A stretch of 64,000 nucleotides of DNA from Nereocystis luetkeana (lineage: Eukaryota > Sar > Phaeophyceae > Laminariales > Laminariaceae). Both the position numbers and the translations under genes were made by a program. Below, one piece after another: positions 23,000-34,875 of this stretch (its first letter is position 1; every line of letters starts with the position of its first letter). The stretch covers positions 6,316,740 through 6,380,739 of the forward strand of contig JARUPZ010000003.1 of the NCBI GenBank assembly GCA_031213475.1, written 5' to 3'. The notes beneath the pieces were generated by a model. That model searched no databases and was not told the DNA's origin. It saw only the letters and a program-made list of their open reading frames with translations.

Positions 23000-24060
23000 T
23001 TGTTGCGCACTTGTATTAAACATTATATGACATTTTACGATGATGTATTATTCTCATTTTATACTACTCTCCCAGGCCTCCATTGTCTCGAAACCTCTTT
23101 GAAACTGTACACCCACCTTTTCGTTTACAGGAGTAATAGACGTCAGCGTGGCAATTTCTATCACAGTAACAGAGGATTTCAAGTCGGTCTTTGGTTGGTA
23201 TAAAAACTCCTCAACTGCGGTGGCTATCACAGTAACAACACCTACTTCGTGGCACTTGTCGGCAGCACTGTTGTCACATAAATACATGTTGTTTTTGTGT
23301 GGGCGTCTATCAGGAGGGTGTCGTTGTGTCCGTTTGCGGTGCACCCCTGCGGAGATGATATATATCCCCCCGTCAAGATTCCGCTATATATATGGCAAAT
23401 GTCATAAGCTACTCCTGTAAATGTACAGGGATATGTTTTGTGCCATTTACATGCGATGGATTATGTGCGTCGTACATGTCGTCGATGGTTCTTGCAGATT
23501 CACGTATTTTTTTGCTGAAATGCTGCCTTATATATGTTTCCGATGGGTACAGCTGACTTTCTTATGCATCAGTAGCTATCACAGTAAGCGCAGGCCAGGG
23601 GTTTGTCGGTAGACCATCCTAACCGTTGGAAAATGCTTCTTCCGCTTTATTGCAGCAGTTGTTGGGCATTGTCTCATATATTGGGTGCGCTTTGTTTATT
23701 GATGTTTTCATGTTTTCGATGGTCAGTTTAACATGCGTAGTTGGACAAAGATGTTGTTGCAAGCGTGTTGAGATGTTGGACTACGCGCCGATCCCATCCT
23801 GATCTTGCGCTTTCACTCAAAGGTAGAGTCGTGCATGAGTTAGGAGTTCTACCTGCAACAGATAGACGCATAACGTTCGTGTCTGATGTTGATCGGGTAT
23901 GTGTTGTAAATATGGTGCGGATATTTGGCAGGCTGGTCCTGAACGATTCTGTATCAGCCACAAAGGGATGTCAGACTCGGGCCTGCCTGAGTACCCCTAG
24001 AACCTGCCAGTACTTCAATGGGCCGACGTTGGAAGCTTGAAACACTGTATAGCGTACAAA
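23000..24060 (+). repeat. Module I, unit 1
   Basis: Shared with 42030-43070 and 62025-63240: CCTCCATTGTCTCGAAACCT, 'actgtacacccaccttttcgttta', 'gcaagcgtgttgagatgttg'. A frame reads VLRCWTTRRSHPDLALSLK here and VLRCCTACRSQSDLALSLK in unit 2, but unit 3 breaks it and both strands stay open, so coding is doubtful. 23295-23415 is the inverted partner of module C. Confidence 0.55.
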
Positions 24061-24576
24061 GGGGTTATAAGTTTGAAGTCCGGAATTCGCCCTGTCCAAC
24101 GTGCACAACATTCGTGTTAATGGTCTGGCCTAATGATTAAATGTGTCCATCCGAATCGCGACTCCAATGCATTCACACGATAGTACGATACGAGTTAAGT
24201 AGCTTTTCAATTACTTACACTATATGCCAACATGAATAAGGTGTAGCTAGATGGAGAAAACAATCCATCCCAATCACATTTGCATATCGTTACCGGATGT
24301 GTAACCAAACAATATCAATGCTCCAGTGGTGTATACTCTAAGTTGGTTTAAGTGCACATACTTGGCCCGTTATGGTATTGTACTCGTACCGTATTTGAAT
24401 GAAAGGCGCCGAGTGGTTGGCTGTTAACTTGTGGCACTAGAAACGAGCTCTCCGAAACTGGATAGGTCACGCATGCCTACAGCAACGCATGCCTACAGCA
24501 TCAAGAGTCAGCTCTGTCCTTCTAAAAGCTGAAGTGTTGTGCCCGTCGATTGATTAGATAGAGCCAGTTGCTGGAC

Positions 24577-24633
<57 letters not shown>

Positions 24634-24760
24634 ATGCGTCTGCTGTCCATGGTGTGGTTCCCGTTTGCTCCACTACTTACAACATGACATTGTATGTGCG
24701 TACGTTCACGCAGCTGCTGGGTTAAATTATCGACGCAGTGCAGAATGCACGATAGTAAAT
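24061..24760. other. Unit 1 spacer with (TA)n, no gene recognised
   Basis: Diverged spacer similar to 43070-43600 and 63200-63770, with a shared 'ggcactagaaacga' and ACGCATGCCTACAGCAT. An uninterrupted (TA)n run at about 24579-24630 is absent from both other units. Confidence 0.5.
24579..24630. repeat. (TA)n microsatellite
   Basis: About 50 bp of TA repeats. The matching spots near 43450 and 63630 lack it. Confidence 0.95.
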
Positions 24761-24766
24761 GATTGA

Positions 24767-25021
24767 TTGTTCGCTTGGACTACCTTTTCAGTACGGATAG
24801 GCATCAACCTTCCCTCACACTTACTTACAGAAGCCCAAACTATTTACCCCTGTAGGTGGTTGGATCAAGGCGGTTCCACGGGGATCCATGGGTTTCCAGC
24901 AATGGGCATGGAGAGGGTATCTAAAGGACAATGTGAACTCTACGTCGAGACCCACGTCTTCGTTTATAGGCATATGATGGGTGCTGGGGGGAAGGCGCCG
25001 GCCGGCGGGCTTCACTGTTAG
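24767..25021 (+). other. Module T, unit 1: partly conserved frame
   Basis: One frame reads RVSKGQCELYVETH then AGGLHC with a stop. Unit 2 reads RVSKGQRELYVETH and AGGLHC but continues. Unit 3 reads RVSRGQCGLYVETH and stops early. Upstream frames differ between units. This may be a remnant of an exon or a coincidence of conserved DNA. No family was recognised. Confidence 0.2.
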
Positions 25022-25063
25022 CTTCACGCTGCTCTTTCTCTTACCCTTTCGGGCAAATAAATA

Positions 25064-25468
25064 ACAGTAGCAACTGAGAGACGTAGTATATGGCCCTGCC
25101 GTGCGTACGTCGATATGCCCGGAGCAATGATATACTAAATATCAGTCTACGCCTGTGGGGATAAAAGCGTCGGAAACGTTCTACAATGGCCAGAGCCAAG
25201 ATATGCGCATATCTCTCTCGTCTGCCAACATTAAGATTTGATTCAATAGTGCACGAGCGATCTCTTCAAGGCCGATGGCCACTGTCGATTTTCAATCACG
25301 ACTAAGTCGCTTCGAGCGAAATGAGGCAAGTGACCCCACTCTATGTTCGTGAACGGCGTAGCGCCCGTTTCTGTTACATGGGAACCTGTGGACTAATTGG
25401 CTTGTAACAATTGTTTCCTTAACGAGCCTGCATCGTATTGACAATGGGTTCGCCCGACCGCCGCACGT
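25064..25468 (+). repeat. Segment K, orientation 1
   Basis: About 400 bp that appears inverted at 43876-44287 in unit 2. Landmarks are AGTAGCAACTGAGAG, GGCCAGAGCCAAG, GCGATCTCTTCAAGGCCGAT and 'gaaatgaggcaagtgacccc'. Flanking DNA is in the same orientation in both units. No gene is seen. Confidence 0.7.
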
Positions 25469-25779
25469 AAAACAAGCAACCCCTATCCAACAAGAAGAAA
25501 CAGCTAAACATGGTTCAAAACTATTCATCTGATAAGCCATCTTCGGCAGATACTCAGTAACAGGGCATACTGGAGACTGCTGGTTCTGTATAAGACCTGA
25601 ATATATCGATCGTTTTCTGCTGGTTATCGAGGTCAGCTCCTCTCCGCCTGCTTACGATATGTTAGACATGTTCGCATTCACATCGTGTGCAGGTATGAAG
25701 GGGCCGATATTTCAGGTGAGTTTTGCCCGGTGTGTTCAAACGAATGAGGCTTGTTGAAACTCTGTCTCTTTGAAGACGG

Positions 25780-25824
25780 ATGGCGGAGACAAACGCATGT
25801 ATATTTCTACTACTCCTACTACTC

Positions 25825-25881
<57 letters not shown>

Positions 25882-26460
25882 TTAATATTTCTCGCTGACT
25901 ACTCCTCTACTCTATTTCTGGTGGCTCGCGCGCGCAGCAAGAGCAAGCAGCAGAGCAACAACAATTTGTCTGCAGCAGTCCACAACGCTTCCAGCGCCGT
26001 CAAGGCTGTTGAAATTTGCACTCTGCCAGTCCTCCACTACATTAGGCCGCATGACTTTGCCGGCCTCCTCGGAGTCCCCGCGTTGGCACGCCCGAGCCCA
26101 ATCGGCTGTGTGTCTGGTTTAAATAGGTTTCCGTGTGGTGTGAGGCAACCCATGTATCATATCGCCTTCCTGCTTCTACGTGGCGTAGACGACTATGGGT
26201 TCTTGACAAATATCTATCCGAACTTTATGCCGAGGATCGACGACAGATCTGCAGATATCGCCCCGGCGGACCCTCAAAGGAGGCATAGAATGCCCCACCC
26301 GCGTACACCTTCTGTGTATGTACCTGGTTTTTAAGCGTACGCCGCAAATATAACACCTCCTACATGGTAGCATTTAATGAGGAGAACAACATTGAATAAA
26401 TATTGCTCAGTCCATACGTGCGGTGACGGTCGCCCCTCACCTCTTTGGACTACAGCCCCG
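25780..26460 (+). repeat. Module B, unit 2, with (CTA)n array and open frame
   Basis: Begins ATGGCGGAGACAAACGCAT, as in unit 3 (44581). The array is at 25808-25880, then comes a tail. One frame runs from the ATG through poly-Leu into a 140-residue tail (ARARSKSKQQ ... CGVRQPMYHIAFLLLRGVDD) and stops at 26334. Unit 3 keeps the same frame for most of the tail (CGVRQPMYNIDFLLLRDVDD) but its end is shifted. Units 0 and 1 break it. It could be a real low-complexity protein in two units, though the scattered changes look neutral. Confidence 0.45.
25808..25880. repeat. (CTA)n microsatellite, unit 2
   Basis: The shortest of the four CTA arrays, about 70 bp and nearly pure. Confidence 0.95.
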
Positions 26461-26689
26461 TTTTAGGGGCAATGTGCTTGGAATTTGCAGTTCCATTGAA
26501 TGCATGGCCCAACGTTATATGTACGGGAAAAATATCGAGACTCGTACTCATCCCATTCAAGTGAGGCTGCCGTACTCATGCGATGCTCTATGCCATTGAA
26601 CTGTATAAGACAAGAACGACATACACCTTTAATGAAATAGAAAAGGCAAGAATTAATTGGGGAATAAACCATAAAAGAGAATACCCAGG

Positions 26690-26980
26690 TTTTAGCAGAT
26701 TTCAGCGCGAGGGGGGTTTGAACAGACACCAAAAAATAGGTATGCGCTGTTCCAGATCACCACACCACAAACCCGACCAACTACAAAAAATGTTTACGAG
26801 TACCAACACTTTTAGAAAAGGCACGCCAATTCCTTTCGTTGGCCGTGCAATAACAATAGCATATGTATGCCATTTGCGATCGAAGGCACATAACGGCAGG
26901 AGATATATCATCTCCGCAGGTGCGCACTGCGAAACCATACGACGACACCACCCTCATGAAAACGCCCAATCAATAAATCA
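26690..26980 (+). repeat. Module C, unit 2
   Basis: 'gttttagcagatttcagcg', 'cagacaccaaaaaataggta', then GGCAGGAGATATATCATCTC with GCAGGTGCGCACTGCGAAAC. The last part (about 26850-26970) is the inverted relative of 42330-42440. Confidence 0.6.
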
Positions 26981-29224
26981 ATAGAACCAATTATATTGCG
27001 AGAAAGGCTATGACGTTACAACACCATTTATCTACCTCAGAAAAACGTGCATGAGCACATCAATGACATCAATCAGGACAAAAGCGATACCCATGACATC
27101 AGACCCTGCTAAATTATAATTGTACAGTAACGACAGCGGTGCCGCCAATGACTTAAGCCTACAAAACCCAGACGTGACTTGAATCCTATGGCTACTGCCC
27201 CCCAACCGTAACACTGATATTGAAAAAATGGTGTGCTGAGAACGCGTGTGTTGTAGTGGCTAAGGGGTTATGAAACATAATAGGCCCTTCAACCGATGCA
27301 CAAATGCAATTGCGTAGCCAGCTTGCAACGAAAAGGATTGTGCAATTCAGTTGTTCTACCGAGTTCCTAAGTCGAAGAGTTCCTTTCGTTAAACGCAATA
27401 GCGACAACACAATGCTACTACCTCTTTCTTGGCACGGTGGCTAAAGTCCAGTGTTAAATTTATGAACGATCCTCGATTTTTTTTTTTGCTTTACAGTAGT
27501 ATCGCACTTCGGTTTCATAGAATTCCCTGTCTTTATCGTGATCAATGTGAGTGGGAGTTTGAATTTCGGTTTCTACGTAGACGCCGACAACCTCCATGCA
27601 GCACAATGCCGTGTTGTGTGTGCGTGCATACAGTGGTACATGCATGATGAGCTCGCAAGGGTTACTCGCCTTCCTTGCTCAAAGAACAAAAGGGTACAAG
27701 ACGCAGGCCAGACGAGCATGCTGTTTTTATTGCTGTTGTAGCAAAATACGCACGAGGTTTGAACAAACCGCCGTCCACAATACGTGAGCTATTAATCATA
27801 TGTTCAACCACGTACTACACGCAACATCCAGTAACGCACGTAACGGTTCGTTTGGATAAAACATAAATCGGAATTTTGAGGAGTCTGATGCCACAGCAGT
27901 ATTTTATTTGGTGCACATAGAAGCTACCTCGTACGAAGTATATGTATCCTGTTCCTTATACACATGCCCCTACCAATCATATCCTAATCATATAATAATG
28001 CCGACGACAGTGCACATGAAACAAAAGTCCGAAGTCGTTACATACTTCAGACCTTTTGGAGTAACAGGATCGCAACACACATGGAGGGTGAGGATGACAA
28101 GCATCACCACGTCATGCACACTACACTAAGGACTTCGTGGTCGTTGAAGGCATGATCAAAATGACTGTTCGCGCACCACGCATGGAGTGGATGGTAACGC
28201 CAACCTTCTCTTCGGTGTGTGGAAACTGTTGCCAGCAGGGCTAGCAAAATAAACATATATATAATGGTATACACAAAAAAAGCTGTGCCATCGAGGATTA
28301 TTTGTTCGAAACTCACATAAAAAACCTGTGTGTAATACCCCGACCCTGCATGACATTGTGCTTCATGTCTTTCACGAACAGGTCACAGTGCGTATTTTTT
28401 TGAGGAAAAATATATACGAAGGTCCAAATTTCAAGTAGTTAATGGCTGTGTCTATATTTATTTGGGAGAACACGAGCAAATCGTTGCACGTAGCTTGCCT
28501 CGAATAAGGTTTTGGTTTCCGGTATCGATTCCAAACCTCATGTGACTCTAAATATAAAGGTACATATATTTGTATGCATAGATATCATCATCATCATTGG
28601 TACCGAGCAGAATTCGATTTTTTGTCTATCTATGTGTATTTATGTACCTGGTACCCGCAGAGAGGGCATTGGTGAATGAAAAAACGTTTTTTCTGTTAAA
28701 GTGGGTTTCCGTTGGTGAAAAGGGATGCCATTAGGTACCATGCCATACTCAGATTTTGAAAAAAAAAAACAAATTAGAGGATATATACTTTAAATCACTT
28801 TTGTGTCTTATACCAAAACGATACCGGTAGCATTTATTAGCTCAAAGCTTCTAAATTTTAATGCTTTACGGAAAGGATACATACATTATATTGAGAATCA
28901 CACTTGAATAACCACGCATTGTTTTTCACGGCACTGAGCGTTTTATCTATATATACCACACACGGCCACAAGAAGAGCGATGTAAGTGGTATATATTTCG
29001 TGGGAAATGTAGGAAAGCGGATGGGGGAAGCTTGAATCCCCCTAGGCCTGAAGGCCTGCACTTCCATTTCGGGGACAACACTTTTGAATCTAGAGGTACC
29101 AAAGCAGTGCTTGCGGCGGGTCTGCCTCGCGACGCCTTAGACCACCAACATGGCGGGTGGACAAAATTCGTACAATACTTGCGTTCGCTGCACTGATTGA
29201 TCCGAAAATGTAACAAGTTCCACT
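26981..29224. other. Unit 2 spacer, no gene recognised
   Basis: Diverged counterpart of 10501-12760. The patches match but no reading frame is conserved. It contains TACCTGGTA at 28645. The part just before 29225 (GGCCTGCACTTCCATTTCGG, ACCACCAACATGGCGGGTG) is conserved in all units and may belong to the promoter region. Confidence 0.45.
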
Positions 29225-29479
29225 CGGTAACCTGAAAATTCAGACAACGGCCACAATCTATTAGCCCGAATAATGAAAACAGCGTGCCGGAGGTCTCATT
29301 GAGGCATTGTTGTCACACTGTAATGAAAAGGGAATTGTGGCAGCGGAAACGTCGAACGAAAGTTCACCCACCGGCAGCAAGGAGCTGAGGGCGCGCATCA
29401 TCCCACTCCTCACTTCTGATCTCTAAACCATCTCTTCTTCTACCCCGTGCTACATTCTTCTACCCAAGGCTCTGTCATC
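29225..29479 (+). promoter_or_regulatory. Conserved promoter/5'UTR, unit 2 gene
   Basis: It contains the shared GAATTGTGGCAGCGGAAACG core, CGAACGAAAGTTCACCCACC and a pyrimidine-rich leader (CTCTTCTTCTACCCCGTGC) ending at the ATG. It is much better conserved than the spacer further upstream. Confidence 0.6.
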
Positions 29480-32400
29480 ATGCGTGCTTTCGCTATTATC
29501 CTGGCCACCATCTACGCTGCCACAGCCGGCGCCACCTCAGGTACTATTTCAAATATTTTAGCTCAAGCACCATGTTACAGTCATTTACGTTTCGTGTCTG
29601 GAGAGTACTCACCAGTGCAACATCTCGATCTTATATTGACCTACTCGTACCTCTCTCTTTCCTGGAAAGAACATGGATCGTGTTTAACTATCTACGAAAT
29701 CCCATAGTTGGGCGGTTTCGGGCAACCATGCGTTGGTTGAGGGCGCGCGATTTCGAATAATCTCGAGTGGCGTCGGCAAAGGGCATTTCTAACCCTCCAC
29801 AAAAGTCATTCACCATTCGCAAAGTAAAGTTAAAAAACAAAGTGCAGGGGTTGAGGAACAGCACACGTGTGTACAAAGCGGGGTTATCAATCCCATTACT
29901 AGGAGTTGGTGGTAATGAGGCGCGACCTCGGTATCACCTGCAGTTACTAGTAGTCACATCTGAGATGCATGATGCTGGGCGCATACGGGTTTTTTTGTAA
30001 TGTATGTGCTGAACGAACAAACACGAAGGAACTTCGACCACGTACGTACTACTGTACTACTACTGTACGCCGTCGTGGGTGCATCCCAATAATTTTCGTG
30101 AATTTTCTTGGCCTCTCCTGCTCTTGATTCGTGTATGAAAAAGTACTGGATTTGGTCGGGTGTATCCTGGTTTCCACCTCGAAATCCGGCATATATATTA
30201 ATTTAAAGACGAAATCGGCACTGCTGACTACAGAACTTGTATCTCTCAGGGATTGAAAAATCGGCACGGACACTGTGGTGCTGGATGTCGACGGGTAGAA
30301 AGAATCAAGAGCACACAACACTTGACAAGTTTTGTTCAGCAGTGTTTTCTGGTTGAAATTCATCAAAATAGTATTTCGAGGACGAAAAATCTGCATATAT
30401 ATCATATGTTTTGTCCAACAGAAACAGCTCATATTTCACCACAATTCTACTTGGACTGATGTACGACATCTACAGCAGCAGTGCGCCTCCAGCACCATAA
30501 CAGCAGCAACAGCAGCAGAAGTAGCAGTAGGACACACGAGGCCAGGGTCAGCGTCGCCGTAGGCTCGGCTTGTCGGTCTAACCCTTGCACCCTTTGTACG
30601 CGTACACGTACACATACGTAGTACGTACCCTGCTCTCGTTTTTTAACATGTTTCCTGCTTCCCACCTCGAAAGTCGGCATAATATTTTTGAGACAACACG
30701 AGCATGGCATGCCCAAAAGAGCTTCTCGTAGCAGGTGCCACAACTACTACTGCTGCTGTGCAACATCTACATCAGAGCTTCCCCAGCAGCAAAACAGCAG
30801 CAGCAAAAGCAGTAGGATCCACGAGGCCAGGGTCAGCGTCGCAGTACGCTCGGTTTCTGCCCTTTGTACACCGTACTCGATCTTGTTTGTGTGGTCCCTG
30901 ATTCCACCCTCATAATTTGAAGACGAAATATCCACAACCTCTGATACGGCATACCAGGTACATGTATCCAACAGAGGTTCTCGTAGCCGGTGCCACCACT
31001 ACTACTGACTGCTGTACAACTACAGCAGATCTTCTCCTGTTTCTCCGCCCCCTCGTCAGTAGGAGGGTAGCTCTGACAATGTCACTTGGAGCACATGGCC
31101 CGAACGTTGCTGTGGACAGACAGGCGAAGTCTGCATATATATGACTACTCGTAGTGGGGTTTCGTTAGTTATTACCAGGTCAGGTACGTACGTGGGTAGA
31201 AGAAAGAGCTAAAAAAACAAAGCCGTCTGCCTGCTGTGGACAGGCCCAGTCTGCCTGCTGTTGAGTGCTGCGGACAGGCTCAATCTTCCTGCTGTGGATA
31301 GGCCCAGTCTGCCTCCTGTGGACAGGCCCAGTCTGCCTGCTGTGGACAGGACCAGTCTCCCTGCTGGGGACAAGTATAGTCTGCCTGCTGTGGGCAGGCA
31401 CAGTGTGCATGCTGTGGACAGGCGCAATCTGCCTGCTGTTGGCACAGGCACAAAAACCGTCATGATTTTGTATTTGGAGCACGGCAGAGCACAGACGTGC
31501 CTACACACGTTGCCGCACCTAGCTCGACGAACTGTGAACGATTTTCCACCCCACCAGGACGAGAAAGTGTCTTGCGTGTGTGTGCATGCACAAAGACCGC
31601 CGGGACTGGATTTGGTGGCGTGTGCGTCGAGCTCGGTGGTGAAAGGTGGACCAAAAAAATGTTGAATCCACACACCAACTCACACACACACATACAGAAA
31701 AAATCAAAACAGGCACCCTACCCTCGTACCCTAGCCGTTATGAAGAGGTTTTTTTTCCTTGATTAAAAACCAAGTAAAAAAAGGCTCGCACATCATTTTG
31801 ACCAGTGCGTGTGGATATGCCGAGCAGAAAGCAAGGTACTTGCTGAGCAATATGAGAATCGTCGTACATAGGTCAGATAGAGTGGTGTGTGCTGAAAGCT
31901 GATGATGGGTTTGAGTGCATGGCTTTGTGCGCACTGTAAACTTTATACGTATAGTTGGCCAATTCGCGGATATTATACGAGAGGCACGACAAGGGATTGG
32001 TAGGAATCCATACAACGAGGATTATCGCCTTTGAAAACCCGACAAGCACAGATAGGTGTCAGACGTTCGATACAACACGCGCGAAGGACGTGGGAACTTG
32101 ATGCCCTCGTGCCCTCCTATCCGTACGTCGCACACTACCGCCCCCATTGCAGCGCTGGTCGAGGCAGGTGACAGGACCTGGGTTAGCGTAGATGCTAATG
32201 GTTACGACACTCGTACATCCGGGAGTGGCTGCAGCCCGAACGGCTGCGTACCCTACAACACCCGCGACAACGATATCTGGGCAAACTCTCGTTGGTCTTG
32301 CAAGGGGGACATCCTCGGCAGCTCTGTTGAGAACGACGGGTGCTGCATTACTTATTCCTTCGAGGTAGCCCAAGACCTTGTCAGCATGAGTATCGCCTTC

Positions 32401-32610
32401 CACAAGGGGGACGAGAACACCCGGACCCTAGACGTGTTCGACAACGACAAACACCACAGCACCATCACGTCCAGCGGCAATACGCTTGACTACCAGTACT
32501 TCAACCTCTACACCGACGAAACGAAAGACCTCAAGCTCTGCCTGGACGACCCCAACTGGTACACCGACGTGTGGCTGAGCATCACCGAGGTGCGTCGCGG
32601 TGCGGGGTAA
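29480..32610 (+). CDS. Secreted discoidin/F5-8C-like protein, unit 2 (2 exons)
   Basis: Proposed join(29480..29540,32153..32610), 172 codons. Exon 1 gives MRAFAIILATIYAATAGATS, then CAG|GTACTA. The acceptor is again CCCCCATTGCAG, and the phase is the same as in unit 1. Exon 2 (to GAG at 32589) differs from unit 1 at about ten bases, six of them changing residues (N34D, S50N, D76G, K80E, N107D, S112T). The six cysteines, SRWSCKGD, IAFHKG and WLSITEV are intact. Intron 1 is 2612 bp because it carries element X in reverse orientation, so correct splicing must bridge a large insertion. The promoter is intact, so the gene may be active. The ending VRRGAG then TAA is identical to unit 1. Further splicing from GAG|GTGCGT is possible. 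Confidence 0.7.
30008..31800 (-). repeat. Dispersed element X, inverted copy in intron 1
   Basis: Reverse-complement relative of 5195-6960. Its end lies at about 31800 (CATCATTTTGACC, where units 1 and 3 read ...GACCAG/GACAAG directly) and its other end at about 30008. Compared with the direct copy it has about nine, not three, 24-bp repeats. 29890-30008 is also extra relative to units 1 and 3 and may belong to it. No protein family was recognised. Confidence 0.7.
31221..31445. repeat. 24-bp minisatellite, ~9 copies
   Basis: Units of the type GTCTGCCTGCTGTGGACAGG plus CCCA, with about nine repeats. One unit carries an extra insertion near 31260. The - strand frame reads LSTAGRLG-type repeats because the unit is 8 codons long. 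Confidence 0.9.
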
Positions 32611-34490
32611 GGGTATAGTAGGCAGCCTATTTCCTACATGTTTCAACAATTCATTTCCGGAATATGAATTAGGTCCCGTCATGGTTAGGAGCCTTCTGCA
32701 AGAAATATTTTTTAGGCTATACATAAAGCTAACACTGGCGGCACGGTGAACACCACTCCAGCGTAACCATTTAGACTACACAAAATATATTTGTACCGAT
32801 CGTGTAGATGATGGTAACAGTGTTCGTGGACGGAAGCGTACGTCTATAATTTTCCCAAGGTCTTATTTGCTGTTGGGGGCTAGAACTACGTTCATGTTTA
32901 GCATGTGGAAACCTTGCCTAAGTGCAATCAGGTGCAGATCACCTATTTTTTACTAATAACACGCAGTGTAGATCGGGAAGCGACTTGTCTACCTTAAGCA
33001 GGGCTTCATTTGATAGAGTACGACCGGTGAAATGATATCATGGATATTTCATTTCAACAATGTTCAGCCCCCACAGCGATAAAAAACATTCTGAAATGAA
33101 TACACACGTTCGCGTATGGTCATGATGCGATCCAGGCCGTCCATTTGTCTCGGCTGTGGGCTAGTGGAGTCGTTCATCTATGGATGATGCACGTTGTGGC
33201 GACTCGCGGAACGCGGCGTGCATGTCACAGTGGCAATATATGTATCTTTATCGATAAGGTAGGTTGTGGGGGGACCTACCCCTCCCACATGTACAGCTCC
33301 GTCTTAGGGAAGAGAGTGATGCATCACACGCCGTTCGTTAGCTCCCACGAAAAGACGTTGCCGTTTCCATTTGGAGTATTCCAAAGTGCAGCAAGACCGC
33401 GAGCTGTACATACATATCGTTAGCTTTAGCATGATTACCGACTATTCTGTTTCTTGTTTACCAACGTGTGCGCAGGAGATATTGCGATTTGGTATGATGG
33501 CGAGGCCCTGAATACTACTGTATTACATTACATGGTGATGGGATCGCCGTGTCCAGCAATATCTTGACGTCGGCAAAATATATTCATCTTCAGGCCAGTG
33601 TAGCTTGTATGGGGTGTTACATATAGTGCTTTATGACATCTAGAATATATTGTATAGCTCAGAAACCAAACCAACACCCGGACAAATACCCAACGGCAAT
33701 GGACATAAATGGAAAGGTACAGATCAATCAAAACAGTCATGAACTCCATGGATGTATCATACTTGCAAACGGTTGGGAAAAAACTGTAGACTGAACACGA
33801 GTAGTCTGCTGTCACAGACGTTTAGTCGAAGTTACATGCATTTTTCCTTACGCTACATGGCAGCCGTGCTCCTGTGTTTACACTACACGGCACACGAAAC
33901 GGTTTGGTCGCCGATTGTTGGCGAAGTGCACGTGTGGCATGCCCACCAATTGCTTGCGTCCCGGTTCGAATATCTGCTGGGCAATGATCGGCTTGTCTCC
34001 AACATAATACAACGTGCGTTAAAACGTGCACCCCAGGGTCCAATGGTACATGTCTGAACGTCACTGTGAACACTTACTTGCTGCCCACAATATCCGCCCA
34101 AAAACGGTTGAGCAGTGGTGATAGGCGGGATCTTGCCGCCCTTGATTAAAACTGAAGGTTCAGGCTTAACAGCGAGGGGGGCTCACGGTTGTGATTTCGG
34201 TAGACATAAACTGTGCCCGCTGAGGTGGCAATGAGTTACCATGAGCTATTATTATTGACTAGGTACTGTGTGTTAATCAGGCTCGCAATATTCGCAATAC
34301 GTGACATTCATACGCGGTTAAAACATTGTCGACCCGCCTACGTATCTTGCGGCACTTCAAACCTAGGTAATGCACAACTATTATTCGAGGATTTACCTTC
34401 GAACACGTGCGCGCACCCACACAAGCATTGGTAGTTTGCCTCTCACCTAAGCTCTAGCAGTTTTTTCGAGTACGGCCCGTCTGGCGGGGG
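32611..34490. other. Unit 2 spacer after exon 2, no gene recognised
   Basis: Counterpart of 14728-16635. The first ~30 bp after the stop are almost identical to unit 1, then similarity falls to patches. No conserved frame. Confidence 0.4.
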
Positions 34491-34763
34491 TGGACGGACT
34501 ACGACAACGCCACTCATCTTCTTTCGTGTGCACCATGTCAGCTAGTGGCCGACGACTCTTCATCCGCGAATAAATTTACCCAAATACTGTCCATCGTTAT
34601 GCTCTTCCAAACCACGTTCCGTTTTTCAGGTGCAATTCTGGGTAAAGTAACACTTCCAATTATGGTTTCAAGGCCTGGGCACCGTGAAACTGAGTCGGCT
34701 CTACGTGTTTCCGGTCCTTGCATTGTACGTCGTCGTTTTGTGTTTTGCACGAGTACATTATGA
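34491..34763 (+). other. Block P, unit 2
   Basis: The open frame WTDYDNATHLLSCAPCQLV leads to TTFRFSGAILGKVTLP, homologous to 16642-16869 and 51726-51992. It stays open to 34763, while the other copies end elsewhere. It supports a formerly or currently coding segment of unknown function. Confidence 0.3.
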
Positions 34764-34875
34764 GTATCAATAGTACTTTAAGCTTGCAGTATACTTTGGC
34801 CCAGGGTATAGCGTGTGATTATGAGTTCCGATTTGTTTTTATTAACGGCGTGCACTCAACGGTCTACCTGGTGGT

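Larger units (their letters stand above)
8640..25770 (+). repeat. Tandem unit 1 (~17 kb)
   Basis: The first complete copy of the long tandem unit. Its modules recur in the same order and orientation in units 2 and 3: B 8640, C 9955, promoter and exon 1 at 12760-13077, exon 2 at 14270, blocks P 16636, Q 17777, R 19446 and S 21463, module I 23000-24000, T/K 24770-25470. Divergence between units is high in spacers, with many small indels, and low in exon 2. It is distinguished from the others by two (TA)n tracts and by the lack of element J. Confidence 0.8.
29541..32152 (+). other. Intron 1, unit 2, containing element X
   Basis: GT-AG intron. 29541-29890 and 31800-32152 line up with the introns of units 1 and 3, and the part between is extra. 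A tRNA-like T-arm near 31990 is degraded relative to unit 1. Confidence 0.6.

Noticed and set aside
23728-24040. Conserved frames on both strands in module I as a gene
   Set aside because: Kept in units 1 and 2 on both strands equally, which reflects DNA similarity. Unit 3 breaks them.
31221-31445. CRISPR-like array
   Set aside because: The repeats are contiguous 24-bp units with no unique spacers, in eukaryotic DNA; it is a minisatellite.
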